Assembly (NCBI RefSeq): GCF_001723175.1
Contig: NC_064657.1
Location: 1,426,001-1,490,000, forward strand
Reading direction: 5' to 3'
Source: Penicillium oxalicum
Lineage: Eukaryota; Ascomycota; Eurotiomycetes; Eurotiales; Aspergillaceae
Length of the DNA: 64,000 bases
Under the pieces are notes generated by a model, which saw only the letters and a list, made by a program, of their open reading frames with translations, was not told the origin of the DNA and searched no databases. A program made the translations under genes and the position numbers. The number at the start of each line of letters is the position of its first letter. The stretch's first letter is position 1. Below are positions 33,997 through 45,468 of this stretch, piece by piece.

Positions 33997-36900
33997 CTAA
34001 ATGTAGAACATGGTGTCCTTGAGACTCGCATGGATGGTTGCCTGGCTCTCCTCAGGTACGCGACTACCGTCATCACCTCCGACTACACTACCCGCTGGGG
34101 TAGCAGAAGGAGTGGGGTCGAAGTGATCGCTCAGAAAACAGCGCGCACGGGTGCAGACCAGATCAGCATAGTACGCAGGCGGGCAAACACTGACAGCTTT
34201 GGTGGCACGTCCAAAGAGATAGCACATCTTGTGAGTCAGGTCTTGAAGCTTATCAGCGGCACCGCCCTGTCCAACGCCAGGGTGCAGCGGATAAAAGATC
34301 TCGTCCCAGACGGTGAAGTAATGGGCAGGGCGAGCCGTGCCTTGCAACGCTGAATGGGCCTGCAGGTAGAAATCCCAGTGGCGAGCTTCAGAGATGCCAC
34401 GGTCGACCACAGTACCGGGCTGAGGGTTTGCCGAGCGCTCGGCGTCTTTGTCGTTTGTGGGGTAGAAACGAGTATTGTGGCGTTTGCCGACAATGACGAT
34501 TGCCAGACGAGGCAGGCCCTTTTTTGTGTCCGAAGCAGGATACATGGTCTCACACGCTCGTTTCAGCAGGGGCAGTTCCTTGTCGATGACAATATCGTAC
34601 TGGCCCTCAGACACACCATCACGATAGACGACAATGTTCTCCGGCAGCTTGCCTCGGTTGTTGTTGGCCCAGAGCTTGATCCGGGATTGAAGCAAGGTGT
34701 CCAGATCAGATACAATCTCCTGACGTGCCGGCTGAATGCGAATATCGGCCGGCCACTGTGCCAGCTGTGAGTCGATTGAGGCAACGATTCCAACCACACT
34801 GGGTGCCGTATTGGCAGAGCCAGGCGAAGGGTGAGTCACGTCAAGACCCACGAGCATTGTCTTGCCATCAGCGAAGAAGCCAAGGTCCGAGTTCCGCAGC
34901 GTCTGGTTCGCGCCTCCCATCTTCAGGTTGATCTTGAGTCCCACATTGGCCCAGTATTGCGCGTTAGCACCTCGAACCTTCTCAGCCAGCACATTGACAT
35001 TGCGCACGCCGCAGCGGACATCGCAGACCTGCTTCATTGTGTTGTAGACCTGGGTTTCCTTGGCGAATAGAATGCCCAAGATCAATTGAGGGTTGTGCTG
35101 TGATTGTAGCTCACGCACGGCTTTTTCAATCGCTACCGCAATGTCACCGTTGCGAGGCAATTCAATTCTCCTACCTGGCTTGCATTTCTCCGCGACAACA
35201 CCCATGTCCCGGAGGGTCTGAGCAAAGTTTTGCATCCCTCGGTCCAAGGACTGCGGGTCAAGCCCGTGTTTACTGTATGGAGCGTCAATTAAAAGCCATG
35301 TCCAACTCTTCAAAGTCGCCGGCTTGCAGAATTGAATTGACTGCATGTTCCAACTTCCAAATTTGGCCTGAAGCTCTTGTTGCTTGGCGTACATGATCTT
35401 CGGTGGTGGCAGCACGCGTCCCTGTATTGTAACGAGAGTGTTGCCCACTTTGATACCAAAGGATTCCTGGAGCAGATTGAAATCAGTTTCAATCCACCGG
35501 AGACCTTGTGGCCAAGTCATGATGAAAGTATGCAGCCGCCCCCACACTTTATGGGGATAAGATACCGCAAAAGGGGGATGGGACTTACCAAAGTGGCATT
35601 CAGCGGTTGGCCCATTCCCAAAACACCAACACCTTTGGTGACGATAGACTGGGCATTTTGTGCTGGCATGCGGCCCTTGACTGCAAAGTTCAACATGTTC
35701 TGTGTTTGGCGTGGAGAAAGCTTGTTCTTGACTGGTTGTCCAGCCTCTACCTCGCAGACTTCTGCGGGTAGGTAGACAGGCTTATCTCGAGTTCCGACGT
35801 TGACGACTGGAAGCTCAGGGTTGACCGTGATATTGTATTCTGGCAACAATTAGAAAACTGGTCCAGAGGTGGATATGGTTCACTGTCTTAAAACACTACT
35901 CACCCTTCTTAAAGAAATCGGCGACGCTCACGAACTGGCCGGCAGGCGCTGGACCAGCCTTGGGAGGGGCCTTCTTGCCCTTCTTGCCCTTCCCACCTGC
36001 CTCTTTACTACTGGACTGCAAAGATTGCGAGCCGGGTGCCTCGAGGAAAAACTTCACGCCATGGGGCCCAGCTCCAAAGCCCTCCACCTTTGGCCTATTG
36101 AGATCGGAGCCACCATCCTGGGGGGTCGCAAAACCCGAGATGGTCTTGACGCGAGCGGGTCTCGGCTTGCCATTTTTGTCTTTGCGCTTGATGTGGGTGA
36201 TACACACACGCATCCGCTTCAGGAAAGCCTCTAGTCGGTAGTGCTTTTGGCCTCGGTTACTGTATTGCCAATCTCCGATGACTTTGGCCAGGGGACCCGC
36301 TTCATAGCAAGCCAGGTACTTGACCTGAACGTTCAGCAGCACGCGCGCCGTGGCAGCTCGAACACTCACAAAGAATCCACGAAGAACCTCGAGTCCTCCC
36401 TCAAGACTGGCACTTTCCTTGACGTTCTCTTGGAAGCTGTAATGTCTATTACCCGCAATGGAGACCACTTCCCGGTTCGTCTTGGGATGATGTCCCAAGA
36501 TCAAGTTGAGAGCTTGGATGATTTCGGGCTTTGAGGTCAACAGTTCCCCAGCGTTGGTCGAAGTGAGGTAATTGATCAAGTCGGCGGGATTGATGTCTCC
36601 GGTATGCTGAGTCGTGACCTTGAACACCTTGGGAGATTCGGGATACTCCACATCACTCTCATCTTTGTATCGTACGTCAAAGATGCCGTCCTTCAACTTT
36701 GACACCGAAATGAGAGTCGATCGATAGTCCGTGGCAATGCTGTTCAGGTTATCCGGAAAATGCTCCTCCAGTAACAGACGCACAATTCGGCGCGCTTTTC
36801 GACCCGCCGGCTCTTTGCCACCTTCCGCAGCAATGGAGACGTGGTAGCGATAGATCGGCTTGCCCACCGAGGTGAACGGCAGGTAATTAGCATAGAGGGT

Positions 36901-37486
36901 CACCGGTCGTCCCAACGTGCCGTAACCTGGCCGATCGGGATAGGCCTGCGCCAAGTTCTTGCCCTTCTTCTGGTAGTTACCAACGAGCGCCTTGGCCAAG
37001 GCGTCTTCTGTTTTGATGACAGTGGCATCTGGCGGAGTCACCGCATTGCCCTCACTATCGCGTGGTGGGTTAGTCCATGCAAGTGTACCTGGTATCACGA
37101 TATAATCAAGCTCACTTGAAGATTCGAGGGCCCTGGGAACCTCCAAACCCACCACGGCCACGGCCTCGATCACCACCGCGACCCCGATCACCACCACGGC
37201 CTCGATCACCACCACGGCCTCGATCACCACCACGGCCTCGATCACCACCACGGCCTCGATCACCACCACGGCCTCGATCACCACCACGACCACCCCGGAA
37301 GTCACCACGGAAGTCGCCACGGTGATCACCACGGCCACCACGCTCAGAAGGACGGAAGGGCAACTCTTGAGAATCACCGCGTCCCCGTCCCCGACCACCA
37401 CCACCGCGACCACCTCCGCGGTCCCCAAAGTCTCCGCCTCGAGTACCTCGACCCCGACCGCCACGACCGCGGGGCTGGTCAGACAT
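33997..37486 (-). CDS. Argonaute (QDE2-like) RNA silencing effector
   Basis: Four exons (37486-37116, 37054-35904, 35839-35589, 35466-33997) join in frame to 1080 residues. Order: an RGG-rich N-terminus (residues 1-120, with seven GGDRGR repeats), N domain (about 130-300), DUF1785 and PAZ (about 310-500), MID (about 600-740) and PIWI (about 750-1050). Slicer residues are visible: Asp about 800 (VGLDVTHPS), Glu about 841, Asp about 874 (VYRDGVSEGQY) and Asp about 1026 (AYYADLV), a DEDD tetrad like Neurospora QDE-2. This implies a catalytically competent enzyme. The MID segment with KQVCDVRCGV contacts the guide 5' end. The family binds small RNAs and cleaves target RNA in quelling and virus defence (established). 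No Dicer or RNA-dependent RNA polymerase gene is nearby. Confidence 0.96.
37164..37289 (-). repeat. 18-bp coding tandem repeat (GGDRGR) in Argonaute
   Basis: Seven copies of an 18-base unit encode the hexapeptide GGDRGR within the RGG-rich N-terminus of Argonaute. Copies are nearly identical at DNA level, with only the first and last diverging. This suggests recent expansion by slippage or unequal exchange. RGG boxes bind RNA and are arginine-methylation targets (established). Confidence 0.92.
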
Positions 37487-40205
37487 TCTATCAGGCTAAG
37501 AGAACCAAGTTTCTTGCAATTGAACTCTTTACTACCAGATAATTTGAGAGGAGGAAAGGACAGGAGTTGCAAAGCGAAGAGTATCCAGAAGATGGAGTGG
37601 AATCTTGAGATGCAGCTTCACTAGCAGCCATGTCCAGTTAGCCTGCCCCGGTTTAATATATTCGTGGCGGGCGTATTGCGTTTGTCTCGAGGTGTTGTTC
37701 CCCCGCTTGACTGCCAACACACAAAGAAACTGAGCCACTGGAACAGGGATGTACGTGTTGATCGATTGCACGTCTCTCAAGAGTTTGTGGCCAATCAAAG
37801 GTACTCAACCGTCATTTTCTCATTACTACAAACAGGTCCGTGAATGTAATTCCTATATGCTAATGTAGCCTACTGTAGCTAGGAGTTACCATAGATGTGC
37901 CCAGAGGTAAAAGCAAGCACCCACCCAATGATACACACTAAAACGGACCCATGGCGTGAAAAGTGGACCCTTGGGTATCTCTAATTGTATCTGTAGAGGA
38001 CCAAACTTCTGTAGTAATTACTGACAGCACTGTCGACTATCCTGGGCATCTTTGAAAATGATAAATGACACGAGCTACGGTCCAATTTGTGTATTTTTTT
38101 TATTAAAAAAACCCAGCAGATACTAGAAAGTAAATGATCATTCGTACAGCTTTGGAAACAGCTGAGGCTGTATCCAAGAGTATATGAAGCAGCGTCTATC
38201 AGAGGCGCAGCATGCCAGTCTGCCTTGCGTAATGCGGTGTAGCACCTGATTTAAACAATGTCACTATCGACTAATCTAATGTCAATGGGCTGAATCCCTC
38301 TCTTAAGGACTGATTTAATCGTCTGATACAACATGACTCGTATCACAAAGTACACACCTGAAGAGCGTTGTCAGCCCAGGAAAAAAAAATCGCTCATTTG
38401 TCACTGTGAGTAACAACCAGTTAGTACCTCGTGTGATTGGCAAACAACAACAGTAGCGGCGATTGGTGACCGTTCAGCCTAGTGCGGCCCCTCTGTACAT
38501 TTGTTGCCAAGCCTTGTGAGCTGGTGCTTTTTCAACGCGCTTGAGATCTGTTCACCAAGAAGAGTAGAACTGGACGATAGAGAATTATTTCAACATTTGA
38601 GCCTCTGGTTTGAGCCTAACTGCTCTTTTTATGACCAGGTTAGTTTGATTCAATACTATCTCAGGATAGGGTTGAGGTCGTACTCCGTCACACTGGGGGT
38701 GGGTGTAGATTGGAAGTGATGGATGCAAGTACTACTTCCAAGGTACCCGAAGGTCTTTGGAGGTCTTACCAGTTGTGCCAGTGTTCGAAATTCCTTAACT
38801 GCCTGGGCTGACCTTGCCAGCACCTATCCATACCTATGGATGCAGCAGCAGCAGCTAATGGTTGTATAAAAGATAACATAGATAGTACTAGATCACCTAT
38901 CAAATATGTACAGTCCATCCCATCAGCGGTTTTACCTGTCATGTGCAGTAGTCATTATGATGATCACTGAATGAAGACCGAGGCTGCGCACATGTTAGCC
39001 TCACCGCGCTCGACTTATGTACCTGTCTGGGCCCGGCCCATTTAATAGTATGACTCACTTCCTACAACCCCTGCTCTTTCATACGTCCTGAATGTGCCCA
39101 ATAATAATCCTTGACGGCGGGGGAGGCGGTGACATTACCGATCTTAACATATCCAGGCTTCTTGTTCTTTCCTAGATGAGTTTAAAGTGACTGGAGAGAA
39201 ACACAAGGTTACTACTCCTCGGGTGGATGAGATTGATTTTCTGGTAACCCAATCAGCCACTAGTCGTACAGAGTCGCAAAACAAGAGAGTACCTGTGCTC
39301 CAGAAGACAGCGCGGGCCCAGGTTCCCCGGGTTGGTCCAAGGACCACACAAAAGACGTGGTGAGATCATCAGTGACCAGTTGGCCACCGAACCAGAGAAG
39401 CAGACTTCCCTTGACTGCTTGACTGGCCTGATAAGGCAGTCTGGCCCCAATCTGACGGAGATAAGCGCGGGATTTATCATCAGGATCATCGCGTACTTTG
39501 ACTTTGGCTCTGACTTTGCTTGGATTTTATCCTCTCTCCCCCCTTGGTGAGGAAGTGTGGCCTGGAATATTGGGTAGTCCTGTGCTGCTATATACACATC
39601 GTCTGAATTGAGCGTGCTCTTCCAGTTGTGTGTCTTAGCCGCTCCCACGGCTCTCAACTCCGTCCGTTTCTGCAGTGACCCCTCATATTACCAGCATCGG
39701 CTCCGAGCAGAGACGAGGCGCAGCCCGCAAAAGTGGTCGCAATCTTCCCTACCTCCGAAAGGTAGTCCAGCCGGTCGCATCAGGACGACGACTTGCATGG
39801 ACCTCTCATCTTCAATCGGCTTCAAAGGATTCCACTTGCGCCACGCGACCGCGAATGAAGCTTGATTTTACTGAAATCGAGCACTTTTCCTTCCACAGAC
39901 CGTTTACGAGACAACAACACGGGGAGACCTTGCAACATCTGCGACCGGAACGACAGGTGCAACTCCAACATTCGGAGACAATTAGCGCTAATTTTTACCG
40001 CCCAATCTATCAAACGACACTGCACTCTTGAGTTTGCCAGCACTCAAGCCGGTTTCCACCTTGATAAGCTGCAGCGGCCTTGTGCAGAACCGTTTCGTGA
40101 GGCCTCGAGTCGTTGAGGTTGATGCCATTTCGCATCAGCCAGCCCGTCCTCTGTTGAATATACCGCGTCCGACAAGGAGCTCTGCCCCTGAAAAAATCAC
40201 CCAAA
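37487..40205. other. 2.7-kb intergenic region between Argonaute and the Zn2Cys6 gene
   Basis: A divergent region holding both promoters. It is AT-rich with homopolymer T/A tracts near 38093-38110 and a GCAGCAGCAGCAGC run near 38841-38854. Short frames (for example 39253-39657 minus, 39675-40031 plus) lack coding character. Part of 39600-40205 is probably the leader of the transcription factor mRNA. No repeat pair or transposon ends were seen. Confidence 0.5.
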
Positions 40206-43102
40206 ATGACTCCTACACCGCCATCAACAACGTCGTCCAGCGTGGGCGCGCATTCCCCCGATTTCAGAGTGATCCGCAAACGCAATCGAGTTCCTCTGTC
40301 GTGCGCGCCTTGCCGCAATCGTAAGTAAGTAACTCCCGACACCAGAACTACCACAGCCAATGTGACTTTGCGATAAGCAGGCCTGAACTGTTTCAGACCC
40401 AGCAGACATCTGACAGGGGCCACTTTAGGCTGAAATGTAATCGAGCTCATCCTTGTGAGAACTGTATCAAACGAGGCGATGCAGCATCCTGCAGCTACGC
40501 TCAGGCTAGCAATCGAAAAAAGAGTTCCCCGCAACAAAAGACGCTCACCTCGCCCGATGACATGCAAAATCGAATTGACCGCCTCGAAGGGCTCGTCTTG
40601 TCGTTGATGACCAACGGCAATCAGGCAGCCGGCCCCGCGGCTGCTATGGCAGCGCTTTCGGGGGAAAGTAGTGCCGGGTCAACAGGGTTGTCGAACGAAA
40701 TCGATGTCGATGACATGGAAAACAGCAATGAGGGTAATCCGGAGGAGAGTGACACAGAGCAAGTGACTAAATCATTCGGAGTGATGAAGATGGACAGCGG
40801 CAAGTCATATTACCTCAGTGAAGCGCATTGGGCGTCGATTTTGCACGATGTGAGTGGAACATCAAATCAAGAAGCTGATCGAGCGACTTGGTTCGCTGAT
40901 CTAACCCACAATTCGATAGATCGCCGAAGTGAGGAACTTCTTCGCCACGCATAAAAAGCAATTCGACGACCAGGCAGAAAAACTAGCTGCGGCAAGGCCA
41001 GCAGCTGATGGCGTGGGTGGTTCGTCAATTCTCTTCGGCGTCACGAAACCCTTGAGCCGCCCGGAAATTATGGCAGGGATGCCATCGAAATATACGACTG
41101 ATATCCTCGTTGCTCGCTATTTCAACAGCTACGACCCGGCGACGCATATCCTTCACGGACCGACATTTCAGGCGCAATACAACAAGCATTGGGATGATCC
41201 CTCACAGACGGAGCTCGTTTGGATTGCCATGCTCTTTGCAATGATGAGATTGTCCATGCTTTCATACCACCGAGAAGGGGACGAACCCCCAGAGTTTCGA
41301 GGCAAGTCTCTCGACATGGCGACGTCATTCCGGAACTCGGTGGTTCAATGTTTGACTTCGGCCGACTTTACAAAACCGCATAGGTTTCTCATTGAAGCCC
41401 TGGTGTTCCACCTTCATGGCGACTACTCGCAGACTCGAGACGCAGATATCTCGATCTGGGTACTGACGGGAGTCATTGCCCGCTTGGCGATGCGAATGGG
41501 ATACCACCGTGACTCGAAAGTGTTTCCAAACGTAACGCCTTTCCAAGGCGAAATGCGGCGCCGGGTATGGGCATTTGTGCGGCAAGCAGACTTGCTGTTT
41601 TCATTCCAGGTTGGCATGCCAAGCATGCTACGCACCACCGATACCGACACGGAGCTGCCTCGGAATCTTTACGACGACGACTTCGATGAAGACTCACCAG
41701 AGCTACCACCAGCTCGCCAACTCAGCGAGCCGACGCCGATTTCGTATCTGATCTGCAAAGCCCGTTTGTCTTATGCCTTTGGCCGGGTCAATGAATATTA
41801 TTCGGCGGTCGCTACTTCATCGTATGAGCAGGTCATGGATATCGATGCCGATCTGCGACGGGCTCGCGATCTTATCCCTGATCATCTCAGCATCAGGCCA
41901 ATGCAAGAGTGCCAACACGACCCCGTCAATCTCATCATCTCACGCTATTCCGTGAGTCTTGCCGTTCATCAAAGATCTCAGCCCCAGCCCTTGCTGACAT
42001 ATTTTCTCCAGGTGATGACCATCTATCATAAAGCCCAGTGTGTGTTGCATCGGCCCTACCTCATTCGTGCCCGAGAAAATCCTCGCTTCACGTATTCCCG
42101 CCGCACCTGTATCGATTCTGCGCTTGAAATCCTGGAATATCAAGCTGTATTGCACACCGAGTTGGGGAAGGGACGCCTGCGGGGCCGCAATCTCATCTCC
42201 TCTCTCAGCTCGGCCGACTATCTTCTTGCGGGCACAATCGTTTGTCTTGATCTATACCAGAGCTTTCAACCACAAGCCTCCAGTCGTCCTTATGGCGACA
42301 CATATGCGTGGGGACGCGAGCGACGCGACGAAATGCTTGCCATCATTCAACGCTCCAAGGAAATCTGGGACTCACAGCGAGACGAAAGCATGGAGGCCTT
42401 CAAGGCTCGCTCAGTCTTGGAAGTGATGCTTACTAAGTTGCATAGTGCAGTTCCAGGACGAGAAAACCTCTCGGGGGCGGGTGGTGCGATGTTCGAACCG
42501 CAAGATGAAAAGCAGAATGCGGCAATGACCCTTGGCTTGCTCAGCAGTGGTATGAGCCCAATGAACTCAGGCCCACCACCTTATCCAGACCCCTTGTTCA
42601 AGATGAGCGGCGATCCGTCACTACCCGTGAGCACTGCGACGATGCCGGGAGAAATGCCAGGGCCGCTGTCGCCCTTCAGTAGCATGTTTGGGTCGATGCC
42701 CGACATGCAGGTAAACCTCGACTGGGTAAGCCAGTACTCCCCTTTGAAGAGAAGTTCCTACCTAGCGAGAATCTCAATCAACTGATGGCTCTTCTTTAGG
42801 ATGCTTGGGATACATATATTCAAAATCCAAATTTCGACACAGCGAATCAATATTGGCCCATGATGGATGTACAACGTCAGCCAACACCTCAAGGGGTTGG
42901 AGTGAGTCAGCCCGCGATGACGACTCCCATGGCGTCGACAAATCGGCCTCCTTCAATGCTGAATGGCCCTTCACTACATCGCCCCTCGAATGCCTTCTCG
43001 CCGCCGGGTCCCTCTCCGGACAGCGCCACATCGTCGGTTCCGGGCTTTACGCCTGTATCGTCACAGTCCGGAGCAACTGGCCGCAGCCAAGGCTCAATTT
43101 GA
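40206..43102 (+). CDS. Zn2Cys6 fungal-specific transcription factor
   Basis: Five exons (40206-40324, 40429-40849, 40920-41951, 42012-42725, 42800-43102) join in frame to 862 residues. The zinc cluster at about residues 33-61 has the exact spacing CX2CX6CX5CX2CX8C, preceded by a basic RKRNR stretch. The first intron interrupts it after CRNRK. A short coiled-coil linker follows (MQNRIDRLEGLVLSLM). The middle homology (fungal_trans) region at about 230-560 has MRMGYHRD, RRRVWAFVRQADLLFSFQVGMPSM and CVLHRPYL blocks. The C-terminus is Pro/Ser/Met-rich, as in activation domains. Pathway and target genes cannot be told from sequence. The 60-base third intron is stop-free and in frame, so unspliced mRNA would also be readable. 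Confidence 0.92.
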
Positions 43103-43845
43103 AGCCAGACATGACGCTCTTGTTGTGCTCCATGCGGAAATCCCCGACATAATGTTGACATTGATACCTGATCTTGCTTAAGTTGTTATGCTTTTTTTTT
43201 TTCCAAATCTTGGATTGCGGATCTTTGTTGGCTCTATACCTTATATCACTCGTATTTTCGCAAAAGCTGTATATTGATTGACATTCCTTGACGGTTGGAC
43301 GAGTTGGCGCCCGAGGCTCCATTTGTGGAGGAAATTGAATGTATATTACGAGATAGAAGATGCTGGACTTGGACTACTCTCAATTCAACAACCTTCACGG
43401 GGAAATGCTTTGTTTAACACGCAAGTCTACACTCCAGCTCCACGAAGGAGCGTATGGAATGAGAGGGAAGCTAGTGTCGAAGGTTGGCATGCACTGAAGC
43501 CCGTCATGGGGGTCAATACTCTTGGCGCTCAACTCGCAAACGCGCAGAATTATCTCTCTCAAAGCACTTCAAGTGCGAAATTTCGAAACGCTCTAGCTAA
43601 CAAACAAACTCATTCGCGTCTCACGAGCGGGACAACGATCTTGCCGCAGTCACTAGTCTACTCCTGAGCTTAACAGCCTCCAAGCAAGGAGCGATCCACA
43701 ATCATACGCCCTCTGATAACAATCACGTGATTATTATTATCGCTCCGCGGAACTTTTTGAGATGGTAGCGGAGCAGATGCATCAGACAACCATCTCCAAA
43801 TTGCTCTCACAACAAGCATTGGTAAGACAGCTTGTCTTGAGAGAA
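43103..43845. other. Intergenic region before the mitochondrial RRM gene
   Basis: Holds the 3' UTR of the Zn2Cys6 gene and the promoter of the RRM gene. An ATCACGTGAT palindrome at 43722-43731 lies about 115-125 bp before the RRM start codon. A stop-free frame at 43278-43667 was not credible as a gene. Confidence 0.5.
43722..43731. promoter_or_regulatory. ATCACGTGAT palindrome upstream of the RRM gene
   Basis: A perfect 10-bp palindrome with an E-box core, 115 bp before the proposed start codon of the mitochondrial RRM protein. It is the most extended of the CACGTG sites in the window. Binding by a bHLH factor is inferred. Confidence 0.5.
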
Positions 43846-45082
43846 ATGATGTAAGTGGATAGCGAAAGAAATTTCAGAAAAATGAAAGAGTCCTGATTCT
43901 GAAAAACAAAACGTCACCTGCAACGAATGTCGCCTTTGAACTGACCTCGTTTCCCTCCTGGTCTAGGCATTGTCTTCGTCGAACACCAGCCCGTGTCCTG
44001 GGCTCACTACACTCGGTTCCCACCACATTCACAGCTCGGTCAAGGTGTCTTGCTATCTATGAAATTTCAAATATCCGAATCCAGACGGCACATATTGCAG
44101 CTTCCCAAATTCGATTGAACTCATCCCAGAGCACTTCATTGCCTCGGTCTGGCACAAGTGAACAGACAGAGTACGATCAGCAGACGCAACGCATTGCAGG
44201 GGAAACAACACAAGCGCCTCGAGCTGAATCCTCGACGCAAAATTTGCCATCTGCCAAGACGACCGAGAACGCTCATAAGGTCAAAATTCCTCCCAACGAG
44301 ACAGTATACATCGGGAATCTCTTTTACGACATCACCGCCGAAGATCTAAGGAAACACATGGAGAAGTTTGGTACTGTCCTACACACAATGATTGTCCATG
44401 ATAATCGGGGCCTCAGCAAAGGGTTAGTCCTTCCACGTTACTTGGTTCGACGATTTCCTCACATCTCATGCTGAACCACCGACCGTATGTTTTTTTTTTT
44501 TTTAGCTTTGGCTATGTCCAATTTAATACTATCGAAGAAGCAACCGCTGCGGTCGAAGGCATGCACTCCACAATTATGGAGGGCCGCCAAGTAGTCGCAC
44601 ACTACGCCCGCAGCCACTTCAATTACCAGCGCGCATCCTATCCACCGACTGAAACGCTCTTCATCGGCAGCCTTCCCCTCGAAATGACAGACCGCGATTT
44701 GCAGGACCTCTTCTACGATGTGAAGAATTTGACCGATGTTCGCATCCCCGTTGACCGACGATCCGGAATGCCCCGAGGCTTTGCGCATGTGGAATTCATC
44801 GATACCGAAGCGGCCATGCAAGCTATGGAGATTCTGGCGAGGAAAAGGCCCTATGGGCGAAAGCTGGTCGTCACATTTGCGGAAAGAAAACGAGTCGGCA
44901 TGATGAAGCCTAGGCCGGAAGCCATTGATCGGGAACAGGTTAAAGCAGAGGCGGCTGCGAGAAGGAGAGATCGGGCTAGACGGGAAGCCGAGGAGGCCGA
45001 GAAGGCATTGGAGAACGAGATGCTGTCGGCCGAGGAAGCGAAGCCGGACGGACTGCCGCTGCCGGAGAAAGGAAAGGCGTAG
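43846..45082 (+). CDS. Mitochondrial protein with two RRM domains
   Basis: Proposed exons are 43846-43850, 43967-44422 and 44506-45082, giving 345 residues. The first coding exon would hold only five bases (ATGAT), spliced by a good GTAAGT donor and CTGAC branch site onto a frame starting MMHCLRRTPARVLGS. The next 60 residues are rich in Arg, Ser and Ala without acidic clusters, a typical mitochondrial presequence. RRM1 (about residues 108-185) has RNP2 VYIGNL and RNP1 KGFGYVQF. RRM2 (about 205-280) has LFIGSL and RGFAHVEF. The C-terminal tail is a charged Glu/Arg/Lys-rich helix. Similar fungal proteins are annotated as organellar ribonucleoproteins; RNA targets are unknown. The last two exons are secure, and the first is a reasoned proposal. 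Confidence 0.8.
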
Positions 45083-45468
45083 GCTATTTTGGCCTCGCTT
45101 TGTATTATACCCCTTTTTTTGTTTGTATATTATAAACCACAGACCGTCACTCTTGCACATAAATTACCTTTTGTTTCAACCTTGTTCGGATCAATCCAGG
45201 ATGCATCGATGCAGTATCATTAGTTCATCGAACAGCAACGTCGGCCTGGAGCCACCCACGTGACCAACGGGGAACCTCGGCTGGCGGAAAGCCCATTAGT
45301 GAGCGATCCAACCCCACGTCTCGGGCAAATATCCGGGGCAACAACTTCTACTCTCTCCCTCACAGCTCTCACAGTTCCTGCGAACTTATTCTATTCCCCA
45401 GGATTACTCCCAGCGCCGACGTGAATCTACCAGTCCTCATATATATCGCATCTAAATCACCCCACAGC
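45083..45468. other. PEX5 promoter region
   Basis: About 390 bp between the RRM gene stop and the PEX5 start, holding a CACGTG core at 45257-45262 about 210 bp before PEX5. No gene was recognised. Confidence 0.5.
45257..45262. promoter_or_regulatory. CACGTG E-box upstream of PEX5
   Basis: An E-box core (CCCACGTGACC context) about 207 bp before the PEX5 start codon. Function inferred. Confidence 0.35.

Noticed and set aside
39253..40567. Several short frames upstream of the Zn2Cys6 gene as separate genes
   Set aside because: They overlap each other on both strands, lack codon bias and sit in the probable promoter or leader.
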